64,000 bases of DNA from DATBSL01 sp964561785 (GTDB taxonomy: Bacteria; Acidobacteriota; Vicinamibacteria; Fen-336): NCBI GenBank assembly GCA_964561785.1, contig CAZLRF010000004.1:62001-126000 (forward strand), read 5' to 3'. The position numbers and the translations under genes were made by a program. Numbering within the stretch: position 1 is the first letter of the stretch; the number at the start of each line of letters is the position of its first letter. The notes under the pieces are model-generated. The model ran no database searches, was not told where the DNA came from, and was given only the letters and a program-made list of their open reading frames with translations. Below, piece by piece: positions 46,637 through 55,704 of the stretch.

Positions 46637-47533
46637 ATGAACACGCTGGGCGCGCTGGTCGAGAGGGAGTCGTTCGACGTCCCCCGCTTCGACCTCGACA
46701 CGTTCCAGGCGAAGGTGCGGAAGAACCTGCACCTCGAGTTCTTCCTCGCCCGGGGGCGGCTCATCCTCACCCCGCACCTCGCTCCGCTGACCACCGGGGA
46801 GGCGACGAGCGCGGAGAGGGACCGGATCCGGGTCATCCTCGGGGAGAGCCAGGACCTCCTGGAGCAGCTCAAGCTCTACCTGCTCTACGACCTCTCGCTC
46901 TACTCGGCGCTGCTCGAGACGAACTCCTACCACGTGGCGCTGAACGAGCACCGGGTGATCTCGCGCTTCCTGCCCTACGGGCCGGGGCAGTGCGAGGTGA
47001 AGCTGTACACGCAGCCGCCGGGCGACCCGGTCGAGCGCTACGGCGACCGCATCTACCTGGGCCGAGACTGCCTCCCGCTCGACACCCCGCGCCGCCCCCA
47101 CCTCGGGCTCGGCTACCTGCGCCGGTCCCTCCCCGAGCAGATCGTGAAGCTCAAGGTGCGCCTGGAGAAGCACGCCACGGCCGCGGAGCGCGCCGCGGTC
47201 GGGACCGACGGCCTCGTCGACCTCGATGAGCTCTGCGAGGACTTCGTGGCCCGGGCCGAGCGGGTGCTGCGCACGTACCCGGCCGACCTCTCCACCGGGA
47301 GCGTCGCCCCCGCGGTCCTCCTGGAGGCGAACCGCGAGTTCCGCGAGATGAAGCACGTGCTGACCGAGGCCGAGATCGTCGCCCGGGAGATGGAGGAGCC
47401 GCTCCTCGCCGCGGGCTCCGACGCCGCGCGCTACGTGACCAAGCTCCGCAAGGACCTCGCGAACGACGTGAACTACATCATGCTGAAGGTCAACGGGCGG
47501 ATCTGCGACGCCGTGAACGGCATTCACCCCTGA
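46637..47533 (+). CDS. Uncharacterised cytosolic protein
   Basis: Protein of 298 residues with no signal peptide or membrane segment. Not assigned to a known family by me. Visible features are helix-rich stretches (LGESQDLLEQLKLYLLYDLSLYSALLE; KLKVRLEKHATAAERAAVG) and a C-terminal DVNYIMLKVNGRICDAVNG. Gly/Pro-rich GPGQCEVKLYTQPPGDPVERYG lies in the middle. GGGAG site before the ATG. It is followed 14 nt later by a membrane-anchored coiled-coil protein, so the two probably act together. Confidence 0.6.
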   Translation: MNTLGALVERESFDVPRFDLDTFQAKVRKNLHLEFFLARGRLILTPHLAPLTTGEATSAERDRIRVILGESQDLLEQLKLYLLYDLSLYSALLETNSYHVALNEHRVISRFLPYGPGQCEVKLYTQPPGDPVERYGDRIYLGRDCLPLDTPRRPHLGLGYLRRSLPEQIVKLKVRLEKHATAAERAAVGTDGLVDLDELCEDFVARAERVLRTYPADLSTGSVAPAVLLEANREFREMKHVLTEAEIVAREMEEPLLAAGSDAARYVTKLRKDLANDVNYIMLKVNGRICDAVNGIHP

Positions 47534-47547
47534 GATCGGGAGACCCC

Positions 47548-48024
47548 ATGAAGAAGGTGATGGCGGTCGTGGTCGTGCTGCTCCTCGCGGGGGCGTTCCT
47601 GGCCGGGTACTGGCCGCAGCGCCAGGCGCTCGCCGTGGCGCGAGCGGAGGCGACCGAGGCCCGGCGCGAGCTGTCCCGGGTGTCGGCGGAGCTCGCCACG
47701 GCCGAGGCGAAGCTCCGGCTCGGCCTCCTGTTCGGGCGGTACCTGGCGCTCGAGGATGCCGTGGTCTCCGCCGACTACCCGACGGCCCAGGCCCTGTCCA
47801 CCGCGTTCTTCGACCAGGTGCGCGAGGAGGCGAGCCGAACGTCCGACGCGACCGTGCGCACGGCGCTCGACGCCGTCCTCGTGCGCCGCGACACCGTGAC
47901 GGCGGGCCTTGCCCGCGGCGAGACCTCCGTGCGCGAGACGCTCGGGCCGATCGGTCGCGAGCTCCGCCGCGCCCTCGGCTACCCCGCGCCGCCGTCCGCC
48001 GCCCCGGCCGAAGCGAGGCCGTAG
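47548..48024 (+). CDS. Membrane-anchored coiled-coil protein
   Basis: Protein of 158 residues. One N-terminal membrane segment (VMAVVVVLLLAGAFLAGYW, 4-22) is followed by a predicted coiled coil (RQALAVARAEATEARRELSR, continuing to about 60). A helical domain then ends in a Pro/Ala tail (PAPPSAAPAEARP). The last 46 nt overlap the 3' end of the convergent MFS gene. No family recognised; operon partner of the preceding gene. Confidence 0.6.
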   Translation: MKKVMAVVVVLLLAGAFLAGYWPQRQALAVARAEATEARRELSRVSAELATAEAKLRLGLLFGRYLALEDAVVSADYPTAQALSTAFFDQVREEASRTSDATVRTALDAVLVRRDTVTAGLARGETSVRETLGPIGRELRRALGYPAPPSAAPAEARP

Positions 48025-49181
48025 CCCGCCCCCGGCCCGCGCGCGGCCAACAGCGCGAGGAGGGCGGCGAGGGCGGGGGGCACGGCCGCCAGGCGGTAGA
48101 CCGACGCGAGGTCGAGCCCCGCGCGCAGCACGCCGGCGGCGAAGGAGCCCGCGCCGAGGCCCGCGACGAGGGCCGTGAAGAGGAGGGCGGACGCCCAGGC
48201 GCGGTCGCCCGGGAAGCGGCGCCCCGCGAGGCCGAGGGCGAGGGGGAAGACGGCCGAGCAGCCGAGGCCGCCCGCGGCGAAGACGAGGGCGGCCCCCGCC
48301 GGCGTGGCCGCCAGCGGGACGAGCAGGCAGCCCGCCGACATGAGGGCGGCGAGCACGGGCAGCACCGCGGCGGGGCGCACCCGGAGGAGCGCCGCCGCCA
48401 CCACGAGTCGTCCGGCGGTCAGCGAGGCCCAGAACGCGGCGAGCGCGGCGCCGGCCGCGGCCACCCCGAGCCCGCGCTCCTCGGTCAGGAAGACGACGGC
48501 CCAGTTCCCGAACACCGACTCGGTCACCCCGTACAGGAAGGCGATGCCCAGGAAAAGCCAGAGCGCCGGAGCGCCGATCGGCCGCGGGGGCGCGGCGTCC
48601 GCGCGCCCCGGCTCGACCTCGGGCAGGCGCATCCGCGCGACCGCGACGAGGAGCGCCACGTTGGCGAGGGCGATGAGGACGGGCACCGCGAGCCACGCCC
48701 CGGCGGCGAGGGCCGCCCCCGCGAGCACCGGCGTCACCGCGAGGCCGATGCCGACCATCGTGTGCAGCGCGACGACCGCGCTCTCGCTGCGGGAGGGAAA
48801 GAGCGCCTGGGGGTAGGCGTTGAGCGGACCTGCGGAAAAACCGGCGCCGAGGCCGAGGAAGGACGTCCCGGCGAGGGCGACGGGGTAGACCCAGCCCGCG
48901 GGGGCGAACGCGATCGACGCGAGCGCCGCCTGGGAGAGCGCCATCAGCACGAAGCCGATCTCGAGCCCGCGCTTCGCCCCGACCCGGTCGAGGAAGAGCC
49001 CCGAGAGCAGCCCGCCCGCCGCGGCGAGGGCCATCTGGGGGAGGAAGATGGAGCCGTACTGCGCGTCGCCGAGGCCCCGCGCGCGCAGCACGGTGGCGCT
49101 CGCGGCGAAGGCGGAGCCCACGAGCCCCTGCGCGAAGGACGAGAGGAAGATCGCGGTCGCCTGCGTACGCCTCCGGGTCAC
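47979..49181 (-). CDS. MFS transporter
   Basis: Inner-membrane major facilitator of 400 residues, about 12 segments. LLSGLFLDRVGAKRGLEIG is the conserved loop 2-3 motif; GLGAGFSAGPLNAYPQALFP in the fifth segment and GVTESVFGNWAVVFLTEERG in the second half resemble the FucP/glucose-type MFS branch. GTG start chosen where homology starts; no clear ribosome site. The 3' end overlaps the convergent coiled-coil gene. Substrate unknown. Confidence 0.8.
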   Translation of the reverse strand: MTRRRTQATAIFLSSFAQGLVGSAFAASATVLRARGLGDAQYGSIFLPQMALAAAGGLLSGLFLDRVGAKRGLEIGFVLMALSQAALASIAFAPAGWVYPVALAGTSFLGLGAGFSAGPLNAYPQALFPSRSESAVVALHTMVGIGLAVTPVLAGAALAAGAWLAVPVLIALANVALLVAVARMRLPEVEPGRADAAPPRPIGAPALWLFLGIAFLYGVTESVFGNWAVVFLTEERGLGVAAAGAALAAFWASLTAGRLVVAAALLRVRPAAVLPVLAALMSAGCLLVPLAATPAGAALVFAAGGLGCSAVFPLALGLAGRRFPGDRAWASALLFTALVAGLGAGSFAAGVLRAGLDLASVYRLAAVPPALAALLALLAARGPGAGYGLASAGAADGGAG

Positions 49182-49222
49182 GGCCGCCGAGCATACGCGA
49201 TCCCGGCGGCGTCCGGGGCTAG

Positions 49223-49843
49223 CTAGAACGTGACGCTCACCGCCTCGCCGCAGGCGGTGCCGCTCGCGGAACCCTTCAGCGAGCGGTCGAACGTCACCTT
49301 GATGTCCACCCCGCACCGGCCCGAGCCGTCGGTCGTCGAGACGTAGCTCACGGTGCCGGCGACGCGCACCGTCTGCTCGTCGGCGAGCTGGCCCTTGACG
49401 AAGCGCGCGTTGCCGGAGGCGCTCGTCGAGGGCGCGCCGTCGATCGTGAGCGTCGCGTTCGGCTTGCAGGCGGAGTAGGTCTGGGTCGCGGCGAGGGCGG
49501 CCTCGCCGGTCAGCTCGGCGTCGAGCGTGCCCGCGATCTGCCCCTTGTCGGTGGCGCTGCCGCCCGCCGGGCAGTCGAGGCGCTCGTCGATCGGGCAGGC
49601 GACGGCGCACGTCGCTCCCGAGCAGGTCTTCTGGCAGGTGAGGTTGCCGAGGGGGACGCTGTCCGCCCGCTTCACCGTCGTGCCGGTGACCACGCCGCCG
49701 AGCGCGGTCGTCACGATCTGCTGCGCGATCGCGAAGCGGCTCGCCGTCGACAGCGACGCCTCCGGCGCGACGGGGGAGCCCCCGCCGCCGCACGCCGCAG
49801 CACCCAGCCCGAGGATCAGGACGACACCGGTGGTCGCTCGCAT
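49223..49843 (-). CDS. Putative lipoprotein, uncharacterised
   Basis: Protein of 206 residues with a lipobox-like LGLGAAAC (Cys18) followed by GGGGSPVAPEA, so probably a lipoprotein. The mature part has a Cys-rich patch CQKTCSGATCAVACPIDERLDC at about 88-109 and single cysteines later (YSAC, GRCGVD, ACGEAV), suggesting disulfides. It resembles small secreted beta-sheet proteins but no family is recognised. GGGAGGAG before the ATG. A single gene between topA and an MFS gene. Confidence 0.6.
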   Translation of the reverse strand: MRATTGVVLILGLGAAACGGGGSPVAPEASLSTASRFAIAQQIVTTALGGVVTGTTVKRADSVPLGNLTCQKTCSGATCAVACPIDERLDCPAGGSATDKGQIAGTLDAELTGEAALAATQTYSACKPNATLTIDGAPSTSASGNARFVKGQLADEQTVRVAGTVSYVSTTDGSGRCGVDIKVTFDRSLKGSASGTACGEAVSVTF

Positions 49844-49985
49844 GGTCTCCTCCCTGAGACAACCGTCCGCCGCGCGCCGATGCACGGGCCGGGCCAACCC
49901 CGAGTGGACCGCCGTTCGCCCCGGCGCCGCGGTGACGGCACGCACACGACACCGGCTCTTCGGATACGTCGGATACGACTATCGC

Positions 49986-52751
49986 CTACTTCCTCTTCGG
50001 CGCACGCTTCGCGCGGGCCGTCCTTCGTGCGGGAGCCGGCCGAGCCGGAGGGGCCACGCTGCGGCGTGCCGGCCGCTTCTCGGCCGCCTCTCTCGCCCCC
50101 CGAGGGGGTGCCGCCGCGTCGCCGGCAGGGGCGGCGGCCGTCCGGCGCGTCGTCTTCTTCTTCGCGGCGGGCGCCGCTGCGGCGGCGAGCGCGGCCTGTC
50201 GCGCCTCCTCCGTGACCTCCGTCGTGACCGGGTAGCGCTCGAGGTCGCTCGCCGGCTCGTCGAAGCCGCAGCCCTCGGCTTCGCAGACGTAGAACGATCC
50301 CGCCTTGCGCTCGCGCACCAGCAGGTACGCGGTGCCGCACGAGGGGCAGGGCTTCGGCACCGGCCGGGCCTTGAAGTTGCGCTTGCAGTCGGGGTAGCGC
50401 GAGCAGCCGTAGAACGGCCCGAAGCGGCCCTTGCGCTCGAGGATCTGGCCCTGGTTGCACTCGGGGCAGGTGACGCCGGTGGAGGTCGTCGGCTTCGGCG
50501 GCTTGTACCGGCAGGCCGGGTAGTTCGAGCACGAGACGTAGTCGCCGAAGCGGCCGTGGCGCTTCACGAGGTCGTGGCCGCACGCCGGGCACTTCTCGCC
50601 CGTGGGCTCCTGGGGCCTCGCCTCGGCCTTGCCGCCCTGGACCGCCACCGAGATCGCGTTGCGGCACCTCGGGTAGGCCGTGCAGCCGAGGAACATCGAG
50701 CCGTTGCGTCCCGTGCGCAGGCGCATCGGGCTGCCGCACTCCTCGCAGGTCTGGCCCTCGAGCTCGCTCGGGTCCACCGGGTCCTCCTCCGTCTCCGGGA
50801 CGTGCACGGTGTAGCTGCAGTCCGGGTACCCGCCGCAGGCCACGAAGAGGCCGGCCTTGCCCATGCGCAGCTTGAGCGGGTGGCCGCTCTCGGGGCAGGT
50901 GTCGCCGGGGTCGTTCGTGAGGCGGAAGTCGGTGAACGCCTCGCGCACGACCGGCATCTCGAGCCCCGCCTTGACCGAGTGCATCCGCTTCTTGGCCCGC
51001 TCGCGGTCCCTCGAGAACTTCCCGTCGAAGTCGCGCAGGGCCTGCCGCCAGTCGACCTTGCCCTCCTCGACCTCGTCGAGCTCCTCCTCCATCCGCGCCG
51101 TGTACTCGGTCTGGAAGAAGTCCTCGAAGCCCTCCTTCATGAGGTCGACCACGAGCCGGCCGAGGGGGGTCGGGATGAAGCGTCGGTCCTTCTTGTGGAC
51201 GTACTCGCGCTGCTCGATCTTGCGCAGGATCTCGGCGTAGGTGGAGGGGCGGCCGATACCGTTCTCCTCCATGAACTTCACGAGCGAGGCCTCGTTGAAC
51301 CGCGGCGGCGGCTGGGTCTCGTGGCCCTCGACGCGCGCCTCGCGAAGGGCTGGACGGTCCCCCGTCGCGAGGGGGGGCAGGCGCACCTTCGACTCGTCGC
51401 CCTCGCCCTCCTCCTCGGGGGCGTTCTGGGCTTCGCTCTCCGCCACCTGGCCGTAGAGGCGGAGAAAGCCGGGGTCCTTGAGGACGGAGCCCGTCGAGCG
51501 CAGGAGGGCGAGATCGGGCGAGCCCTCGCGCCGGGCCTCGATCTCGACCGTCGTGACCTCGCTCACCGCCGGGTTCATCTGGGAGGCGACGAAGCGGTTC
51601 CAGATCAGCCGGTAGAGCTTCAGCTCGTCGGGCTCGAGGTAGCGGGCGACCGCCTCCGGCGGGAGGTCCATCGAGGTCGGCCGGATCGCCTCGTGCGCGT
51701 CCTGCACGTCCTTCTTCTGGCGGTACCGGCGCGGCTCCGCGGGCAGGCTCGCCTCGCCGTAGGTCGCGCGGATGTGCTCGCGCACCGCCTGCATCGCCTC
51801 GTCCGCGATGCGCACGGAGTCCGTCCTCATGTACGTGATGAGCCCGACCGTGCCGCGCTCGCCGACCGCGCGGCCCTCGTAGAGCCGCTGGGCGACGGCC
51901 ATCGTCTTGCGGACCGAGAAGCCGATCGAGCGGGCGGCCGCCTGCTGCAGCTTGGGCGTCGTGAACGGGGGGGCCGGGTTCTGGCGGCGCTCGCGGGCGT
52001 CGACCGAGACGACCGACAGGGCCGAGGCCTCGACGTGCGCCCGCACCTCCTCGGCCGCCGCCGCCGTGGCGAGGCGCGGGTCGGTCCCGTCGAACTGCAG
52101 CTTCTCGCCCCGCCAGGCCACGACCCGCGACGGGAAGGCGGTGGCGTCCTTCTCGAGCGTGACCGGGACGGAGAAGTACGGGACGGCGACGAACGCCTCG
52201 CGCTCGGTCTCCCGCTCCACGATGATCCGCAGGGCCACCGTCTGGACGCGGCCGGCGGACAGCCCGCGCCAGACCTTGTTCCACAGCAGCTCGGAGACCT
52301 CGTAGCCGACCAGCCGGTCGATGATCCGGCGGGCCTGCTGCGCGCCCACGCGGTCCATGGAGATCGTCCCGGGGTTCGCGACCGCCCGGGTGACCGCCGA
52401 CTTCGTGATCTCGTGGAACTCCGCGCGGTGGAACTCGGCCTTCGGCGCCTCCTTCTTCAGCAGCTCGTGGAGGTGCCAGCAGATCGCCTCGCCCTCGCGG
52501 TCGGGGTCGGCGGCCAGATAGATCGTCTCCGCCCTCTTCGCGAGGCGGGCGAGCTCGGCGACCGTGCGCTCCTTGCCGGGGACGATCCGGTAGTGGGGCT
52601 CGTAGCCCTTCTCCCGGTCGACCGCGATGCCCTTGCGGTCGAGGTCGCGCACGTGGCCGAAGCACGCGGCGACCTGGAAGTCCTTTCCGAGGAACTTCCC
52701 GAGGGTGGCGGCTTTGGCCGGGGACTCGACGATGACGAGGGATCGTGCCAT
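49986..52751 (-). CDS. topA: DNA topoisomerase I
   Basis: Type IA topoisomerase that relaxes negative supercoils. 921 residues. The Toprim domain starts at LVIVESPAKAATLGKFLG and has AADPDREGEAICWHL; the active-site Tyr lies in GTVGLITYMRTDSVR. After the core there are five C-terminal zinc-ribbon modules (CPESGH.., CEECGSP.., CPACGHDL.., CPECNQGQ.., CPSCGTAY..). The first has CxxxGH instead of CxxC. The protein ends in a long Ala/Lys/Arg/Pro tail of about 90 residues, ending in RAKRAPKRK. The ATG at 52751 is chosen; an in-frame TTG is at 52766. Confidence 0.95.
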   Translation of the reverse strand: MARSLVIVESPAKAATLGKFLGKDFQVAACFGHVRDLDRKGIAVDREKGYEPHYRIVPGKERTVAELARLAKRAETIYLAADPDREGEAICWHLHELLKKEAPKAEFHRAEFHEITKSAVTRAVANPGTISMDRVGAQQARRIIDRLVGYEVSELLWNKVWRGLSAGRVQTVALRIIVERETEREAFVAVPYFSVPVTLEKDATAFPSRVVAWRGEKLQFDGTDPRLATAAAAEEVRAHVEASALSVVSVDARERRQNPAPPFTTPKLQQAAARSIGFSVRKTMAVAQRLYEGRAVGERGTVGLITYMRTDSVRIADEAMQAVREHIRATYGEASLPAEPRRYRQKKDVQDAHEAIRPTSMDLPPEAVARYLEPDELKLYRLIWNRFVASQMNPAVSEVTTVEIEARREGSPDLALLRSTGSVLKDPGFLRLYGQVAESEAQNAPEEEGEGDESKVRLPPLATGDRPALREARVEGHETQPPPRFNEASLVKFMEENGIGRPSTYAEILRKIEQREYVHKKDRRFIPTPLGRLVVDLMKEGFEDFFQTEYTARMEEELDEVEEGKVDWRQALRDFDGKFSRDRERAKKRMHSVKAGLEMPVVREAFTDFRLTNDPGDTCPESGHPLKLRMGKAGLFVACGGYPDCSYTVHVPETEEDPVDPSELEGQTCEECGSPMRLRTGRNGSMFLGCTAYPRCRNAISVAVQGGKAEARPQEPTGEKCPACGHDLVKRHGRFGDYVSCSNYPACRYKPPKPTTSTGVTCPECNQGQILERKGRFGPFYGCSRYPDCKRNFKARPVPKPCPSCGTAYLLVRERKAGSFYVCEAEGCGFDEPASDLERYPVTTEVTEEARQAALAAAAAPAAKKKTTRRTAAAPAGDAAAPPRGAREAAEKRPARRSVAPPARPAPARRTARAKRAPKRK

Positions 52752-52900
52752 GAGGAACCGGGACAAGATGCCACGCCTGTCAAGCCCCCCCGCACGGGCC
52801 GGATCGGCCCCGCGCGCGGCGGGAGCCGGCCCGGCTCGACCCGGGCGTCATCCAAGTGGCTCATCCCAATGCACTTGTGGAGGCCAGGTCCTTGCGGGCG

Positions 52901-52906
52901 TAGACT
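52901..52906 (+). promoter_or_regulatory. Putative -10 (TAGACT) giving a leaderless message
   Basis: TAGACT ends 6 nt before the ATG at 52913, and no ribosome site lies between. A TTGTGG occurs 20 nt upstream, which is a poor -35. Confidence 0.35.
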
Positions 52907-52912
52907 CCCTCC

Positions 52913-55174
52913 ATGCTGCCGACTTTCCTGAGCCTGCTCCTCTCCGCCGCCTCTGCCGCGCCGGCCGCCCCCGCGGCCCGCGAGGTCTTCCCGATGGCCG
53001 TCTGGTACGGCGGCGGCAAGGCCCGGGCCCCCATGCTGGAGGCTGACCCGCACGCGAAGAAAGAGGTGTGGCGCCGCGACCTGAAGCAGATCAAGGCGCT
53101 CGGCTTCAACGCCGTGCGGTGCTGGATCGACTGGGCGAGCGGCGAGAGCGCGCCGGGGCGCTACCGCCTCGACACCCTCGACGTGCTCCTCTCCCTCGCC
53201 GAGGAGGAGGGGCTCTCGGTCGTCGTGCAGGTGTACATGGACTCCGCCCCCGACTGGGTCGGGCGGCGGCACCCGGACTCCCTCTTCGTCAGCTCGAACG
53301 GCCAGGCGATCCGGCCCGAGTCCTCGCCGGGCTACTGCATGGACCACCCGGCGGTGCGCAAGGCGGACCTCGCCTTCTACGAGGCGGTCGCGCGCCGGGG
53401 CGCGGCGAGCCCGGCCTTTCTCGGCTTCGACCTGTGGAGCGAGCCCCACGTCACCAACTGGGCGAACCCCACGTACATCGACAACCCCGAGTTCTGCTTC
53501 TGCCGGAACACCGTCGCCCGCTACCGCGAGTGGCTGAAGAAGAAGTACGGCTCGCTCGACGCGGTGAACGCGGCCTGGTACCGGCGCTTCGCGTCGTGGG
53601 ACGAGGTCGAGCCGAACCGGCTCAGCACGATCCTCTCCTACACCGACTACATCGACTGGAAGACGTTCATCGCCGACAAGCTCGGCGAGGACCTGCATGC
53701 GCGGTACGAAGCGGCCAAGCGCGGCGCCCCCGACCGCATCGCCACGAGCCACGCCGCCGGCGTCGGCCTCTTCGCTTCGCCCCACTACTGGGAGGGCCAG
53801 TCGGACGACTGGACGATGGCGGCCCAGGTGGACCACTACGGGACCTCCTTCTACCCGAAGCACTCGGCCTTCGTGGACCGCGACGTCGAGTGGCGGGGGG
53901 CGCTGCTCGACTTCACGCGCTCGTTCGGCTTCGCCCGGGGCGGGCGCGGGTTCTGGATCGGCGAGCTGCAGGCGGGCTTCGGGACGATCGCCCTCAACGT
54001 CTCGCCGACCGTCACGCCGTCGGACCTGCGGGTCTGGACGTGGAGCGCCCTCGCCCGCGGGGCGAAGGCGATCTGCACGTACGCCTACTACCCGATGAGC
54101 ACCGGCTACGAGTCGGGCGGATTCGGCCTCATCCAGCTCGACGGGACGATCACCGAGCGGGCGCGGGTGGCGGGGGACGTCGCGCGGAGGGTGGGGGAGC
54201 GGTCGGCCCTCTTCCTCGCTGCGCGGCCCCCGCAGTCGGAGGTCGCGGTCGTCTACAACCCGCTCGCTCACTTCGTCGGTGGGCGGCAGCGAGCAACTGC
54301 CTACGCCGGGCCGCAGGGCGAGGTGGCGGGGATCGAGCGCGACTCACTGCTCGGGATCTACCGGGCTCTCTTCCCCTCGAACGTGCCGCTCGACTTCGTC
54401 CACGCGAGCCACCTGAACGCCGCCCTTCTGCGGCCCTACCGGCTCGTCGTGATGCCCTACCCGCTGATGATGCCGGTCTCGGCCGCGGCCGAGCTGCGCG
54501 AGTACGTGCGGGAGGGCGGGCACCTCGTGCTGGAAGCCCGCGCGGGCTGGAACGACGAGCGGGGCCGGGCCGCGGAGACGATCCCCGGCCTCGGCCTGTT
54601 CGAGGTCGTGGGGGCGCGAGAGACGGACGTGCAGACGGTCGAGAAGGGGAAGGCCGTTCTCGTGGCCGGGGAGGGCCTGCCCGGGCTCCGCCCGGGCGAG
54701 ACGCTCGCCGGCCGCTGGTACGAGGAGACGCTCGAGCCGGCCGCGCCCGGGACCCGTGTCGTGGCCCGCTTCGCGAGCGGGGCCCCGGCCGCCGTCCTGT
54801 CGTCCTTCGGCAAGGGCCAGGCGCTGATGCTCGGCTCCTACGTCTGCGGCGCCTACGCCCTCCAGCCCTCGGACACGGGCCGCCGGTTCTTCGAGGGCCT
54901 CCTCGACTGGGCGGGCGTGCGCCGGCCGGTGGGCGTGTCCGGCGACCCCGTCGAGGTGCGCCTCCTCGAGTCGGGCGGCGAGCACCTGGCCTTCGTGTTC
55001 AACCACGCGGCGACGCCGGCGACGACGTCAGTGACGCTGCGCGGTCTCGCGGGACGCGTGGCGGAGGAGATCGCCGCGGGAGAGACGGCCGAGGCGCGGA
55101 CGACCGGCGAGGGGCTGGTGTGGAAGGGCCGCATCCCCGCGCGCGACGTGCGGGTGCTGAGGATCGGTCGGTGA
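52913..55174 (+). CDS. Glycoside hydrolase family 42-like (beta-galactosidase-type) enzyme, exported
   Basis: Exported TIM-barrel glycosidase of 753 residues. A short signal peptide (LPTFLSLLLSAASAAPA) is followed by a GH42 catalytic domain. The acid/base is Glu177 in FDLWSEPH and the nucleophile Glu351 in WIGELQAGFG. A trimerisation/Rossmann-like domain (about 450-640, EVAVVYNPLAHFVG, LVVMPYPLMMP, REYVREGGHLVLEARAG) and a C-terminal beta-domain (VRLLESGGEHLAFVFNHA) complete the GH42 order. Its stop overlaps a helix-turn-helix remnant as GTGA. Exported GH42 enzymes act on beta-galactosides or related oligosaccharides. Confidence 0.85.
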   Translation: MLPTFLSLLLSAASAAPAAPAAREVFPMAVWYGGGKARAPMLEADPHAKKEVWRRDLKQIKALGFNAVRCWIDWASGESAPGRYRLDTLDVLLSLAEEEGLSVVVQVYMDSAPDWVGRRHPDSLFVSSNGQAIRPESSPGYCMDHPAVRKADLAFYEAVARRGAASPAFLGFDLWSEPHVTNWANPTYIDNPEFCFCRNTVARYREWLKKKYGSLDAVNAAWYRRFASWDEVEPNRLSTILSYTDYIDWKTFIADKLGEDLHARYEAAKRGAPDRIATSHAAGVGLFASPHYWEGQSDDWTMAAQVDHYGTSFYPKHSAFVDRDVEWRGALLDFTRSFGFARGGRGFWIGELQAGFGTIALNVSPTVTPSDLRVWTWSALARGAKAICTYAYYPMSTGYESGGFGLIQLDGTITERARVAGDVARRVGERSALFLAARPPQSEVAVVYNPLAHFVGGRQRATAYAGPQGEVAGIERDSLLGIYRALFPSNVPLDFVHASHLNAALLRPYRLVVMPYPLMMPVSAAAELREYVREGGHLVLEARAGWNDERGRAAETIPGLGLFEVVGARETDVQTVEKGKAVLVAGEGLPGLRPGETLAGRWYEETLEPAAPGTRVVARFASGAPAAVLSSFGKGQALMLGSYVCGAYALQPSDTGRRFFEGLLDWAGVRRPVGVSGDPVEVRLLESGGEHLAFVFNHAATPATTSVTLRGLAGRVAEEIAAGETAEARTTGEGLVWKGRIPARDVRVLRIGR

Positions 55175-55568
55175 GCGGTCGGACCCTGCGGGGCTGGAAG
55201 GAGATCGCGGGCCACCTGCGAGTCTCCGAGCGCACGGCCATGCGCTGGGCCCACGAGCTCGACCTCCCGGTGCGCCGCACCGCCGGCCGGCGGGCTTCGG
55301 CGTGCACGCCGACCCGACCGCGCTCGATGCGTGGCAGGCGGACGCCGGCACTCGACCCGGGCGCCTCGCGAGCGAGGAGCAGGGGACCGGGGCCGTTCCG
55401 GCGCAGGACCTACCGCCCGGGCTGAAGCCTGCTCGACCGGGACGGCGGACGGCTGCGATTCTCGTGGCCGCGATGACCGCCCTCGCCCTGCTCGGTCTCG
55501 GCGACCGGACCCGGGTGGCTCCAAAGCCGCCGGGAGGAAGCGCGCCCGCAGTCGTCCGGACGGTCTGA
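55171..55568 (+). pseudogene. Degenerate helix-turn-helix/transmembrane regulator remnant
   Basis: The frame from the GTG at 55171 gives TLRGWKEIAGHLRVSERTAMRWAHELDLPVRR, the N-terminal DNA-binding motif of a family found in Acidobacteriota, usually followed by a position such as VxAxxxELDAW, a membrane segment and TPR or WD40 repeats. Here the expected GVHADPTALDAWQAD is in another frame (from about 55299), followed by a membrane segment (TAAILVAAMTALALLGLG) and a stop at 55568. One frameshift plus C-terminal truncation mean the gene is broken. No repeats survive; the next 130 nt hold nothing recognisable. Confidence 0.65.
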
Positions 55569-55704
55569 CTCGGCGACACCAGCATGCGGATGAAGCAGGC
55601 CCTCGGCTCGCCCGCGACCCTCCGGCTGTCAGCGGAGCTCGGTCTGAGCCTCACGAGGTAAACGTACTGGAGCTGCGGCCGCCGGCGGCGCAGGCGGAAC
55701 AGCC

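Noticed and set aside
49527..52931. Open frame of over 1100 codons antisense to topA
   Set aside because: Composition is leucine/arginine/alanine noise, and the opposite strand is a clear topoisomerase I.
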